Shown piece by piece: positions 32,750-41,375 of a stretch of 64,000 nt of DNA. Location: NCBI RefSeq assembly GCF_037104765.1, contig NZ_JBAWSY010000010.1, forward strand, positions 1 through 64,000, written 5' to 3'. A program made the translations under genes and the position numbers. The DNA comes from Psychrobacillus mangrovi (GTDB lineage Bacteria > Bacillota > Bacilli > Bacillales_A > Planococcaceae). A model generated the notes under the pieces. The model did no database searches. It saw only the letters and a program-made list of their open reading frames with translations, and was not told where the DNA came from. How positions within the stretch are numbered: position 1 is the first letter of the stretch; every line of letters starts with the position of its first letter.

Positions 32750-34378
32750 TTAACCAGACTGGCGAACAATGTGGTCTGCTAGCCTTATGGCTAAAGCTAC
32801 GTTGGAAAGGACAGGTCCAGCTGCAGTTAGGGTAGGAAGAACACTATTATCGGCTACATATAGACCTTGTACTCCATGTACTTGACCATGACGGTTAGTT
32901 GTTGATGTATTTGGATCATCTCCCATTCTACATGTGCAAGATTCATGCATATCAGATCCAGGAGGTCGAAGCACCAAAGTAGACTCATCTAGAGTCACCC
33001 CCATAGCTGTTGCTGATTGTCTAATTCCTTCTTTCACTTGCTCTGCTACTTGAAGATCTTTGTTGCTTAAAGAATATTGAACTTGTTGTAATGGCACGCC
33101 GAATTCGTCCTTTGCATTCGGATCAAGGACCACTCTATTCTCAGCACGAGATTGAACCCTACCAAAGGAAGCGTATGCAATTACGAGCTGATCTTTAAGG
33201 ACCTTATCTTCAAACTGCTGATAGGAGAAGTATTGATCAGGACCAAGAATTTGAATTTGATAAGGAGACTCATTTGTCTCAAATTTCAATACTGAAAGAT
33301 TGCCAAGTTTATCAGAAAACTGTCTTCGACTTATTGTACCAACAGCAATGATGGATACATGCCCTGTTAAATACCGTCCGATAGCAGGTCCCTGAATTCC
33401 AGAGTTAAGCAAAATACGCGGAGTCTCTAGAGTACTTGCGGATAATACAATATTTTTTGCCCGAATAATGTGTGCTTTTTTATTTGGGGAGAATACTTGA
33501 ACACCAACCGCTTTTCCATTTTCGACAATTACTTGAGAAGCAAAGGCGTTTATAGCGAGATCATATGGATGATCGAACAGGGCGGCAGCCAGAGCATTAA
33601 TCGAACTAAACCAAGGATTTGAATGGACTTCTCCTTGTCGGGAAGGGGTCATATCAAAAGCAACCGGCATATCATTTGCTTCAAATATGCCGCCTGCATG
33701 GAGCCTTTTTAGAAGAACATTTTGCATCGATGAACCTTTCGCATAGTCGGTTGTAACATGCAATAATTTCTCGGCCATGCCATAATATACATTTAATTCT
33801 CGAGGATGAATCGGCCATTTAGTGAGCTCTTCTCGAATTGGTCTTGGAGTAGCCGCATTCCAAAACAATGACCTTCCCCCTAAAGCATATACCATTCTGG
33901 CTCCTGAAAATTGTGGTAACCGTTCTCCGATAACAGTTGAATTGTCCGGAAGCAGTTGATCTCTTGCGGTATTAACATTCTGAGTTGGAATGTTAAGGGA
34001 ATGCGAATGAAATAACTTATCTCCCATCTCAAGAATTCCAATTTTTTTTGCACCTTGACCTTTCCAAAGTTCACAGAGCCTTTGCAAGGTTGCTCCTCCA
34101 CCAGGACCACTTCCCACAATGAGGACATCGTAATTTGTCTCAGACATTTCTTCAAGTGATTTAGTAGGAATCCAATTATTCTTATATTTCACTACCAAAT
34201 TCGACACTTCCCTCCAAAAAAATACTTTACCTAACAAAGGTATGTTCAGTAGCTTGTACCTTATGACCAAAGGAACTGACATACTTTGACAGTGATTTAA
34301 ATTGAATGAATTTTTTAAAGATGTGCCTGAAGGGAAGGGGATTAACGCTATTTTTAATAGAAAGTATTCAACTCCCAT
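32750..34378 (-). CDS. GMC-type FAD-dependent oxidoreductase
   Basis: A flavoenzyme of up to 542 residues: dinucleotide-binding VLIVGSGPGGGATLQRL (about 85-101), GARMVYALGGRSLFWNAATPR (FAD attachment region), and the GMC C-terminal domain with HESCTCRMGDD and YVADNSVLPTLTAAGPVLSN. Relatives oxidise alcohols, sugars or sterols; the substrate is unknown. The start is uncertain: no strong ribosome site precedes ATG 34378, the internal MSVPLV or MSETNYDV. The true protein may be shorter by 30-80 residues. It is a single gene. Confidence 0.82.
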   Translation of the reverse strand: MGVEYFLLKIALIPFPSGTSLKNSFNLNHCQSMSVPLVIRYKLLNIPLLGKVFFWREVSNLVVKYKNNWIPTKSLEEMSETNYDVLIVGSGPGGGATLQRLCELWKGQGAKKIGILEMGDKLFHSHSLNIPTQNVNTARDQLLPDNSTVIGERLPQFSGARMVYALGGRSLFWNAATPRPIREELTKWPIHPRELNVYYGMAEKLLHVTTDYAKGSSMQNVLLKRLHAGGIFEANDMPVAFDMTPSRQGEVHSNPWFSSINALAAALFDHPYDLAINAFASQVIVENGKAVGVQVFSPNKKAHIIRAKNIVLSASTLETPRILLNSGIQGPAIGRYLTGHVSIIAVGTISRRQFSDKLGNLSVLKFETNESPYQIQILGPDQYFSYQQFEDKVLKDQLVIAYASFGRVQSRAENRVVLDPNAKDEFGVPLQQVQYSLSNKDLQVAEQVKEGIRQSATAMGVTLDESTLVLRPPGSDMHESCTCRMGDDPNTSTTNRHGQVHGVQGLYVADNSVLPTLTAAGPVLSNVALAIRLADHIVRQSG

Positions 34379-34600
34379 GAAAATTAAAATCTTCGATTTA
34401 GAGAAAAAGACAATACCAAATCAGACTCAGCTAAGGAAAAAAGGTCTTAATGTTAAATTCTTTTGTTTTGGAAAGAAATACAAAAATGAGCATCTTTAAA
34501 AAAATGTAGTTTTTTGTTTTTGATTTAATTTTTAACAAATCGAATATCAATGGTTTCATAGGAAAAACTGATAAAGATAAAAACGAAAGGAGTGTTCGCG

Positions 34601-34738
34601 ATGAAGAACCGAAAGGCACCACATGAGCAGTTCACAATGAAAAATAATGGATTGACTTCAATGCAAGAAGTTTTATATCAAAAAGAATTCACTCGTGCTG
34701 ACAAAGAGACAGATAAGAAAAATCAAATTAAAAAGTAA
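34601..34738 (+). CDS. Small YfhE-like protein
   Basis: A 45-residue basic protein with a clear GAAAGGAG ribosome site 8 bp upstream and its own terminator. The central TSMQEVLYQKEFTRADK resembles the short YfhE family of Bacillus, whose function is unknown. No membrane segment or cysteine is present. It is too short for ordinary gene callers. Confidence 0.7.
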   Translation: MKNRKAPHEQFTMKNNGLTSMQEVLYQKEFTRADKETDKKNQIKK

Positions 34739-34745
34739 AAATAAC

Positions 34746-34789
34746 AATGAACCCCGACTTAGGTGACATACTCGGGGTTCATTTTATTA
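34746..34789 (+). terminator. Terminator of the YfhE-like gene
   Basis: A 12-bp stem AATGAACCCCGA/TCGGGGTTCATT is followed by TTTATT. Confidence 0.88.
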
Positions 34790-34958
34790 GCTTCAAACTC
34801 ATCTGCCCTTCGGATAAAATTGCTAAAGGGGAGGATAGTGAAAGATCGGAGCACTAATAAGCAATTCTAAATAAAAATATAACTAGTAAAAATAACATTG
34901 GTGACTGAAATCATGCAAAAAATTTAAAAACTAAGCATTCTTATTTTATAAACAATGA

Positions 34959-34993
34959 CATCAATATATGCTTTTTTTCATACTATATTGATG
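34959..34993 (+). promoter_or_regulatory. Inverted repeat abutting the cwlJ ribosome site
   Basis: A perfect 10-bp repeat CATCAATATA/TATATTGATG ends where GGGGTGA begins. Inside it, CATACTAT (34979-34986) resembles a SigE -10 element with ATA motifs ~15 bp upstream; cwlJ of B. subtilis is SigE-dependent. Confidence 0.4.
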
Positions 34994-35003
34994 GGGTGAA
35001 AAA

Positions 35004-35447
35004 ATGCCGAGAGTAAATTACAAGAGTTCTGATGTTGACTTAGTTGCAAGGATGATGAGAGCAGAAGCTGAAGGTGAAGGTAAACAAGGAATGTTGTACG
35101 TTGGAAATGTAATTGTTAATCGTGTTAAAGCAGATTGTTCAGACTTTAAAGATGTAAGAACAGTTGAAGATGCCATTTATCAAGTCCAAGGAGGAAATTA
35201 TTCTTTTGAAGCTGTTCAAAAAGGTAATTTATTTTATCAAAGAGCGAGATCTGCTGAAAAAAGATTAGCAAAACAGGCTTTGGATTATTGGAGAGATCAT
35301 CCAGGGAAATATGCACTTTGGTATTTTAATCCATATGCTCCATGTCCTCCAACATGGTATGATCAACCTTTAGCTGGGCAATATAAAAATCATTGTTATT
35401 ATGAACCAGCACCTGGAACATGTGAAAGTGTTTATATTGGTGGATAG
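35004..35447 (+). CDS. cwlJ: Spore cortex-lytic enzyme CwlJ
   Basis: A 147-residue cell-wall hydrolase (Hydrolase_2/SleB-like fold) lacking a signal peptide, as CwlJ does. Text tracks B. subtilis CwlJ: DVDLVARMMRAEAEGEGKQG, GNVIVNRVKADCSDFK, FYQRARSAEKRLAKQAL, WYFNPYAPCPPTWYDQP. CwlJ sits in the spore coat and degrades cortex peptidoglycan during Ca-dipicolinate-triggered germination. B. subtilis places gerQ next to cwlJ; no gerQ is visible here. Its presence marks the host as a spore former. Confidence 0.93.
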   Translation: MPRVNYKSSDVDLVARMMRAEAEGEGKQGMLYVGNVIVNRVKADCSDFKDVRTVEDAIYQVQGGNYSFEAVQKGNLFYQRARSAEKRLAKQALDYWRDHPGKYALWYFNPYAPCPPTWYDQPLAGQYKNHCYYEPAPGTCESVYIGG

Positions 35448-35762
35448 GTTCTAGGAGCTATTATTAATTCTGGAGTGTTGTTTAAAATTTTACTTTTTGG
35501 AGCTTGTAACCCTAATGTTTTTTATAGGGTCATAAATCCTGTTTTTCGAAAACTGGATGGGAATATAAACATGGCTTAAGATTCTTTTTAACTGAATACA
35601 ATTTATTCAATAGAAAGGAAATACCCCTCTACTTATGGAATTAGTTATTACTAATCTAGATGTAGAGGGGGTTATTCGTTTTCTAACAACTATAAAGTGA
35701 TAAAAAGTTTATCGGGAAAGCCTCTGATCATAGAAAAGTTATTTGAAGGGGAGATATAAAAG
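35448..35762. other. Intergenic with one hairpin
   Basis: No gene is seen. A hairpin CCCCTCTAC/GTAGAGGGG (about 35625-35671) with an inner TTAGT/ACTAA stem is followed by TTATTCGTTTT and may terminate cwlJ transcription. Confidence 0.5.
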
Positions 35763-35972
35763 ATGACAAATTATACACCCAAGAAAAAATATTATATTCC
35801 AACCAATATCGAGGGACACACTTTCAAAGGATTTTCTGCAGGGATAACACGTAATTTTGAAATGTTAGATGAAATAGAAGGTGGAACGTCTAAGACTTTA
35901 ATGGCTTTCACAACTGGACAGACTAGAATACAGGAATTTATACAGTCAGCTTTTAATCATTCAAATGATTGA
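35763..35972 (+). CDS. Small conserved-looking protein, unknown
   Basis: A 69-residue soluble protein with a good AAGGGGAG ribosome site 11 bp upstream. It is rich in aromatic and charged residues (NYTPKKKYYIPTNIEGHTFK, then GFSAGITRNFEMLDEIEGGT) and has no membrane segment or cysteine. I do not recognise it. It lies 315 bp after cwlJ in the same direction. Confidence 0.55.
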   Translation: MTNYTPKKKYYIPTNIEGHTFKGFSAGITRNFEMLDEIEGGTSKTLMAFTTGQTRIQEFIQSAFNHSND

Positions 35973-36141
35973 TTTTGCTACCAGGACGTTACTGGCGGGA
36001 GAAGAATACAAGGCTTGATACTTTTCCAATCAATGACCAGCCTTGTATGCTCCTGAGAGGGAAGAAGCTAATTCATTTAATATGTTATGGGGTTGTTTTA
36101 TTCACCAAAACTCATGCTTAGGGAATCTTAGAACTTCGGTA

Positions 36142-36364
36142 TCAAATTTGAGGGAATGGCGAGTTCCCAGAAATTGATTCCTTAACTGGTTATGGGGAAA
36201 AAGCGCGATACATTAAAACTCCGCCTCCTACGTTTCCAATAAATCCTCCGCCAAACTTCTTCAACTATTGGTGTTTAGTTGAAGAAACGGCTGCATTAGC
36301 ATTAGAGGGTAGCTTTTTCTTATGGAATAATGAAGTTGAAAACCTCCAGGAACTTTTTGTTTAG
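36142..36364 (+). pseudogene. Orphan reading-frame fragment, proline-rich
   Basis: An open stretch with no usable start ends in TAG at 36364. It contains GYGEKARYIKTPPPTFPINP followed by PPNFFNYWCLVEETAALALE. Composition is protein-like, and it may be the tail of a lost gene. The family is not recognised. Confidence 0.3.
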
Positions 36365-36428
36365 AGATATATGTCAATGGGTAAACATTCGTTAGAACGA
36401 TCTCAACACATTAAAAGGAGGAACTAAC

Positions 36429-36596
36429 ATGGCAGATTGGAAAAAGAAATTATTGGCTAGTGGACTGGTAGGCGGGTTAGTACTTGGTGGAGTGGCTGGT
36501 TGTGGGGACGGAGTTGACCAGGATAATGGCGTGAATGATGGTGAAGAGATGGATGATGTAGATGATGGAAATAAAAATGAAGAAGAAGGTAAGTAA
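36429..36596 (+). CDS. Small lipoprotein
   Basis: A 55-residue protein behind a strong AAAAGGAGG site. It has a lipoprotein signal (MADWKKKLLASGLVGGLVL then GGVAGC), with lipidated Cys25 in lipobox VAGC, followed by a mature peptide of ~30 residues made almost only of Asp, Glu, Gly and Asn. It would be a short acidic tail on the outer face of the membrane. The function is unknown; metal or wall-polymer contact is only a guess. Confidence 0.72.
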   Translation: MADWKKKLLASGLVGGLVLGGVAGCGDGVDQDNGVNDGEEMDDVDDGNKNEEEGK

Positions 36597-36737
36597 ATAG
36601 GGTCTCTATCATAATAAAGATGAAGACCAATTGAAGAGAAATATTTCCCTAAATAAAAACATTGATGTGTTACTTTTAACAACCTTTTTTACTAACAATA
36701 TAGACAGCCTCTTGTATCAAATTATTGGAGGAAGAAA
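36597..36737. other. Intergenic, nothing further seen
   Basis: AT-rich sequence between the small lipoprotein and a terminator, with no open frame. Confidence 0.5.
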
Positions 36738-36769
36738 AGATTGCCCTTTGAATTGGGCAATCTTTTTTT
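36738..36769 (+). terminator. Intrinsic terminator
   Basis: AGATTGCCC/GGGCAATCT with an 8-nt loop and seven T residues; it probably ends the small lipoprotein transcript. Confidence 0.85.
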
Positions 36770-36920
36770 GTGTATGTTGATTAATAACTTCTAAAATTCA
36801 ATAATTTTTGTGAAATTGTAAGAATTAAGCATATAGTAATTGAAGGCTAAGCTGAAGAAAGAATTGCTTTAGCACTTATTGATAATTACCGATGGGATAG
36901 CTCAAAGTAAATGAAGAATT

Positions 36921-36963
36921 AAAAAAACAACCTGAATCCGTTAGGACTTAGGTTGTAAAAAAA
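36921..36963 (-). terminator. Terminator of the LysM-GH18 gene
   Basis: On the minus strand ACAACCTAA pairs with TTCAGGTTGT and is followed by seven T residues. Confidence 0.8.
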
Positions 36964-36984
36964 GTGTATAAAACTCAAAAAAAA

Positions 36985-38499
36985 TTATTTATTAAAATGG
37001 TATACATCCCAAACATCGGGTGTCTCAGACCCAATATACCATGCTGCTGCACCGCCTAGGTTATACTGCTTGACCAAGTTAACGCGAAGCTCCATAGATT
37101 GTTTATCCTCAATCCAAATCTGGTGCTTCTCTCCGTTTGCTGTATACTCTACATAATTTTGCTGAGTATTTCGATCCCAAACTTTCTTAAGTCCTTTTGA
37201 TGAGATAATTTGCTCGACCTCATTCATTGTAAGGTCAATACTTCGTACTTTTGTAGTCGATAAATCCGTCACCCATTCCCTTGTATAAAAGGGCATCCCC
37301 AAGATGATCTTATGAGAGGGTACTTCGGACATTAATAACTCAACACCTTCTTTAACCCAAGGTATAGAAGCTACTGACCCCGCTATTGGGCTACCTCCCC
37401 AATGCTCGTCATAGCCCATCAAAACGATATAGTCAGCAGCTTTACCTAGCTCTTTACGGTCTAAACTTCCAGACCAAAAAGGATCACTGTTTTCTCGGGT
37501 GACGTCAACAGATACTTTAATTCCATTAGGCTGAAGTGCTTTTTTAAGTTCGGTTATGAAGAGAACATAATCTTGTTTGTTTTTAGGATGAATGTTTTCA
37601 AAATCCACATTGATTCCATCACTTTTTGTTTGGAATAAAGAGTCCTTCAGCGCCACTACTAATTTCTGACGATTTGCAGCGTTATTTAAAACTGTGTCAG
37701 TCAAGTCAGGATCGAATTTATTCCCAAATAGTGGCCAAACCTGCTTGCCCTTGCTATGTGCATCCTGTAGATATTTTGTATCGGCTGAAATGGAAACAAA
37801 ATTGCCTGAATTGCTTAAAGTATACCAACGTGGTGACACTACATTTAAATTTGAATGGTTCAATTGTTGGGCATAGCTCTCGGAACTTCCACTATACTTC
37901 CAACCCATAACGATTCGTTCCTGTGTTTTTTGTTGTAAAAGTGATTTCTTAGTCCATCCTTTTTTACCGTCTAGTAACTGAACTTGTATGTAATAGTCAG
38001 GAATGTTTAACTTTTGCCCTACCAATATGCTTGAAGTCCGTAAATTGTTCAATTTGATCAAATCATTAGTAGTTACTCCATACTTAGTGGAAATTTTCCA
38101 TAAAGTATCTCCTTTAATAACCGTATATACTTGGTAATTTTGAGGAATTATTAATTTCTGGCCAATTCGAATTTGGGTCGTAGTAAGCTTGTTCGTCTTC
38201 TGAAGCTGACTCAATGAAATCCCATATTGGTTTGAAATTTTCCATAATGTGTCCCCAACAACTACTGTATGAATGACAGTGGTAGATGAATCACCTGATA
38301 CAGTGGATAGAACAGGAACTTCTTCCCCTCTATTTAATGTTGTAATAACGGTGGATCCTTGTTTAGGTTTACTTAATACTTTAACGTTATCTATTTGAAT
38401 AGACCCAACTGAAAGTGAATTGCTCGCGGCCTCACCTTTTGTAGGTACAAAACTTAATCCTAAAATTAATATAAAAATACTATGAAGTATTTTTTTCAC
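36985..38499 (-). CDS. Secreted LysM-glycosyl hydrolase family 18 protein
   Basis: A 504-residue secreted protein: signal peptide (about 1-24, ending GEAA), an SH3-like stretch (about 35-65), two LysM modules (about 76-120 and 125-167, each with GDTLWKIS), then a GH18 barrel with the catalytic-strand motif DGINVDFENI. The Glu acid/base is kept, while the usual DxxDxDxE reads NVDFE, as in the YaaH/YdhD-type spore glycosidases. It most likely cuts N-acetylglucosamine bonds in peptidoglycan or cortex. Confidence 0.88.
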   Translation of the reverse strand: MKKILHSIFILILGLSFVPTKGEAASNSLSVGSIQIDNVKVLSKPKQGSTVITTLNRGEEVPVLSTVSGDSSTTVIHTVVVGDTLWKISNQYGISLSQLQKTNKLTTTQIRIGQKLIIPQNYQVYTVIKGDTLWKISTKYGVTTNDLIKLNNLRTSSILVGQKLNIPDYYIQVQLLDGKKGWTKKSLLQQKTQERIVMGWKYSGSSESYAQQLNHSNLNVVSPRWYTLSNSGNFVSISADTKYLQDAHSKGKQVWPLFGNKFDPDLTDTVLNNAANRQKLVVALKDSLFQTKSDGINVDFENIHPKNKQDYVLFITELKKALQPNGIKVSVDVTRENSDPFWSGSLDRKELGKAADYIVLMGYDEHWGGSPIAGSVASIPWVKEGVELLMSEVPSHKIILGMPFYTREWVTDLSTTKVRSIDLTMNEVEQIISSKGLKKVWDRNTQQNYVEYTANGEKHQIWIEDKQSMELRVNLVKQYNLGGAAAWYIGSETPDVWDVYHFNK

Positions 38500-38692
38500 T
38501 TAATAACATTCTCCTCTAGTTTGAAAATAGTATTAGAACCTTCATAGATTACTATGTAATAAATTTAATAGATACAGGTACTTTGTGGTAAGGTAGCCAA
38601 TGGTGTTTATTTGGCAGTTTTATAAAGAATGATTGCAGGAAAAGCATTGACGATATGAAAGATACAGCTTGTAGTGATAACCTAATGTTATC

Positions 38693-38725
38693 TAAAAAAA
38701 TACTCTTTCTATAAAGAAAGAGTAT
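38693..38725 (-). terminator. Terminator of the cyclase-family gene
   Basis: A perfect 11-bp stem ATACTCTTTCT/AGAAAGAGTAT with seven T residues on the minus strand, ending the long catabolic cluster. Confidence 0.88.
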
Positions 38726-38739
38726 CCTTAAATTCGATA

Positions 38740-39420
38740 TTATTTAATAAAAGCGACAGCGCGAACTGGTGATGCTGTAGCGTTCTTAAGGTTCAGCGGA
38801 AGTGCCATGAAGGTGAAATGCTCGTTTAAAGGAAGCGAATGTAAATTGACTAAGTTCTCTACAATATAGATAGGTACGCTTAATATCTTAAGATGTACTT
38901 CACGCATCATATTGTCGTGAACGTCGATATTGGCTAAATCTAATCCAACACATTTTACTTGTTTTTCAATGAGCCAATCACCAGCACAAGGTGCAAATGC
39001 ATGTTCTTCATAAAAGGATCCTTCTCCCCATGAAAGTTTACGAGTACGTGTGAGGACAATGTCGTTAGGTTGAACAGTAATACCTTGGCGTTTTTCCGCT
39101 TCCTCTAACATTTCGCGTGTTACAGCTTGAAAAGGATCTTTAAAGTCAGACACGTCTAATAGCACAGCTTCTCCATAGGCTTTAGAGAGATCCATATCAG
39201 AAGTAGATTCGCTATCACGAATAAAATGTAAAGGTGCATCGATATGTGTCCCACTATGATCAGACATTTTTAGCATACGTGACTCAAAGCCTTCACAAGG
39301 AGGCACGTAGCGATTACCAGAGTTTTCAAAAGTGGATTCCTCTGCAATAGCAATTGGGGGATGTGACGTATAAGAGCGAAGTCCATCGTAAATTTCTAAA
39401 GTTAAATCAATGAGTTTCAA
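38740..39420 (-). CDS. Cyclase family protein (kynurenine formamidase-like)
   Basis: A 226-residue metal-dependent hydrolase of the 'cyclase' fold: HSGTHIDAPLHF carries the conserved HxGTHxDxPxH metal motif, and a C-terminal HLKILSVPIYIVENLVNL completes the fold. Relatives open formyl-kynurenine, isatin or other amide or lactone rings. It is the last gene of a minus-strand cluster, 12 bp behind a zinc alcohol dehydrogenase. The substrate is unknown; a lactone or cyclic intermediate would fit. Confidence 0.84.
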   Translation of the reverse strand: MKLIDLTLEIYDGLRSYTSHPPIAIAEESTFENSGNRYVPPCEGFESRMLKMSDHSGTHIDAPLHFIRDSESTSDMDLSKAYGEAVLLDVSDFKDPFQAVTREMLEEAEKRQGITVQPNDIVLTRTRKLSWGEGSFYEEHAFAPCAGDWLIEKQVKCVGLDLANIDVHDNMMREVHLKILSVPIYIVENLVNLHSLPLNEHFTFMALPLNLKNATASPVRAVAFIK

Positions 39421-39432
39421 GTAAATTCCTCC

Positions 39433-40476
39433 TTACATTTTAATGACAACCTTACCTGTAGCTTTATTTAAAGCATTTTCAAAACCCTGTAAACAATCTT
39501 TAAAGGGCACAGTTTGTGCAATTAGTTTTTGGAAGGGGTAGCGGGCATCTGCTGCGAGTAATAGTACTGCTTCATAATTTGCTTGTGTAATACCATAACT
39601 TCCTTTAATAGAAATCTCGCCACGAACGATTTGATCCATTGGAACAGAAAAACTAGTTGGATTAATGCCAACTAATATGAGTTCACCACCTCTTTTTAAA
39701 AGGCGAAGTGCTGCATTTGGAATAGATGGATGTCCCGAACAGTCAATGATAGCATCAAAACCTTTAAACTGTTCATGTGGAATATCCACTGCGTTTTGAT
39801 AAGTCTTTGATACACCAATTTCTTTTGCGAGTTGAAGGCGATTTTCGTCAACCGCAGTACCCAACATCATTACTCGCTCATTTCCAGCACCTACTAATAT
39901 GGCCGCTACACCAAGTCCTATGGGGCCTGGACCAACTATTAAAATCGACTTCTTCTCAAAGTTTTCTATTTTCACCACTGCAGTAAAGCTAACAGCAAGT
40001 GCCTCTGAAATCGCTGCTACCTCATCAGTTACTGTATCCTGGATAGGAATTAAATTCTTTTTGTCGACAACCATGTATTCTGCCATTCCACCTGCTTCAC
40101 GAAACCCATAACGTAATGCCTCGGTTGGCGTTTTTATATATTTATAATCATCGAAATCACAGCGATTACTTTCCCCTGAAAGGCAGAATTCACAATTACC
40201 ACAGCTTTTATATGGGTTAATGACCATACGTTGCTGGGGGACTTCACCTTCACCAACGGCAACCACTGAACCAGTTACTTCATGACCTAAGACAAGTGGA
40301 TAGGACACCCAATCATAGCCTCCATGTCCATCATACATATGCAAATCACTACCACAGATGCCCACAGCGTTTACTTTTAATAAGCTTTGATGGGGTTGTA
40401 ACGCAGGTATTTCGTATGTTTCAAATTTAATATCTTTTGGAGCAGGTGTATTTTTCACTAGAGCTTCATATTGCAT
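39433..40476 (-). CDS. Zinc-dependent alcohol dehydrogenase (MDR family)
   Basis: A 347-residue medium-chain dehydrogenase. Catalytic zinc ligands appear in GICGSDLHMYD and GHEVTGSVVAVGEG; the structural-zinc cysteines are in NPYKSCGNCEFCLSGESNRC. The cofactor loop VGPGPIGLGVAAIL is at about 180. Such enzymes oxidise secondary alcohols of sugars, polyols or hydroxy acids with NAD(P)+. It directly follows (1 bp apart) a hydroxyacyl-CoA dehydrogenase gene. Substrate not assigned. Confidence 0.86.
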   Translation of the reverse strand: MQYEALVKNTPAPKDIKFETYEIPALQPHQSLLKVNAVGICGSDLHMYDGHGGYDWVSYPLVLGHEVTGSVVAVGEGEVPQQRMVINPYKSCGNCEFCLSGESNRCDFDDYKYIKTPTEALRYGFREAGGMAEYMVVDKKNLIPIQDTVTDEVAAISEALAVSFTAVVKIENFEKKSILIVGPGPIGLGVAAILVGAGNERVMMLGTAVDENRLQLAKEIGVSKTYQNAVDIPHEQFKGFDAIIDCSGHPSIPNAALRLLKRGGELILVGINPTSFSVPMDQIVRGEISIKGSYGITQANYEAVLLLAADARYPFQKLIAQTVPFKDCLQGFENALNKATGKVVIKM

Positions 40477-41364
40477 TTATTTACCCACCTCTCTATCCTG
40501 AGCTGACACAGCCCTAATAATATTTAATAGAACATCCTCTTTATGGGCTAGATATTGTTTTTTGTCGATTGTAGACCAATCATAAAACCCTTCGTTTGTC
40601 TTCATTCCTAATTTTCTATTTGCTATTAAGTCTTCATGAACAGGTAGTGGTTCCGTACAATTCTCAAGCGTAGGATAAACATATTCGACTATAGCCATAT
40701 GTGTATCGATGCCATTAATATCACGCTGTTCTAGAGGGCCGGTATTAGCTAAGCGAATCCCCAAACTCCATTTAGCAATGAAATCCAGTTCTTCTGATGA
40801 CACAATGCCATTTTGGACAAGTGACATTGCTTCTCGTGAAAGTGCACTTTGAAGTCGGTTTGCCACAAATCCTTGAATTTCTTTTTTCAGTAGTACAGGC
40901 TTTTTATTAATGGATTGTAGAAAAGACATTGTTTTTTGGATGTGATGTGATTCTGTGAAAGCACTTGGCACAACTTCTACTAAAGGAGTAATATGTGCAG
41001 GTGAAAAGAAATGCGTGCCAATCACTCTGTTTTTATGTTTTACGTTTTCTGCAATAGAGCTAATTAGATAGCTAGATGTGTTCGTACAAAAGGTAGTAGA
41101 ACTAGGGAAGTAATCGTCAATGCTTTCGAAAAGCTGTTGCTTGGCTTGTAAATTTTCCGAAATAGCCTCGATAATAAAATCTACTTCGTTACATTCCTCG
41201 ATTGTTTCTAAAAATTGCACATCTTGAAATGTTTTATCTGCCATCAATTCTAGACGCCGTGATGCAAACTCTTCTAATAACGACACTTTTACTTTTGCTT
41301 TTAAGAAATATCTTGTCAGTGCGGCCCCCATAAAGCCACCGCCAATTATGCATACATGTTGCAA
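40477..41364 (-). CDS. 3-hydroxyacyl-CoA dehydrogenase family protein (second copy)
   Basis: A ~295-residue dehydrogenase with Rossmann motif IIGGGFMGAALTRYF, NTSSYLISSIAE, catalytic His in THFFSPAH and partner Glu in PLVEVV, and C-terminal IQGFVANRLQSALSREAM. It is a paralogue of the product at 20421. TTG 41364 is preferred: the ribosome site GAGGTG is 7 bp upstream and overlaps an earlier in-frame TTG (41379). That site lies at the stop codon of the preceding gene, so translation is coupled. Probable role: oxidation of a 3-hydroxy acid or its CoA ester. Confidence 0.78.
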   Translation of the reverse strand: MQHVCIIGGGFMGAALTRYFLKAKVKVSLLEEFASRRLELMADKTFQDVQFLETIEECNEVDFIIEAISENLQAKQQLFESIDDYFPSSTTFCTNTSSYLISSIAENVKHKNRVIGTHFFSPAHITPLVEVVPSAFTESHHIQKTMSFLQSINKKPVLLKKEIQGFVANRLQSALSREAMSLVQNGIVSSEELDFIAKWSLGIRLANTGPLEQRDINGIDTHMAIVEYVYPTLENCTEPLPVHEDLIANRKLGMKTNEGFYDWSTIDKKQYLAHKEDVLLNIIRAVSAQDREVGK

Positions 41365-41375
41365 AAGGAAACACC

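Noticed and set aside
34302..34499. Plus-strand 65-codon ORF opposite the GMC oxidoreductase start
   Set aside because: It overlaps the 5' end of a real gene and lacks a ribosome site.
36392..36682. Minus-strand 96-codon Ser/Pro-rich ORF
   Set aside because: It is the antisense shadow of the small acidic lipoprotein (Asp/Glu codons read backwards).
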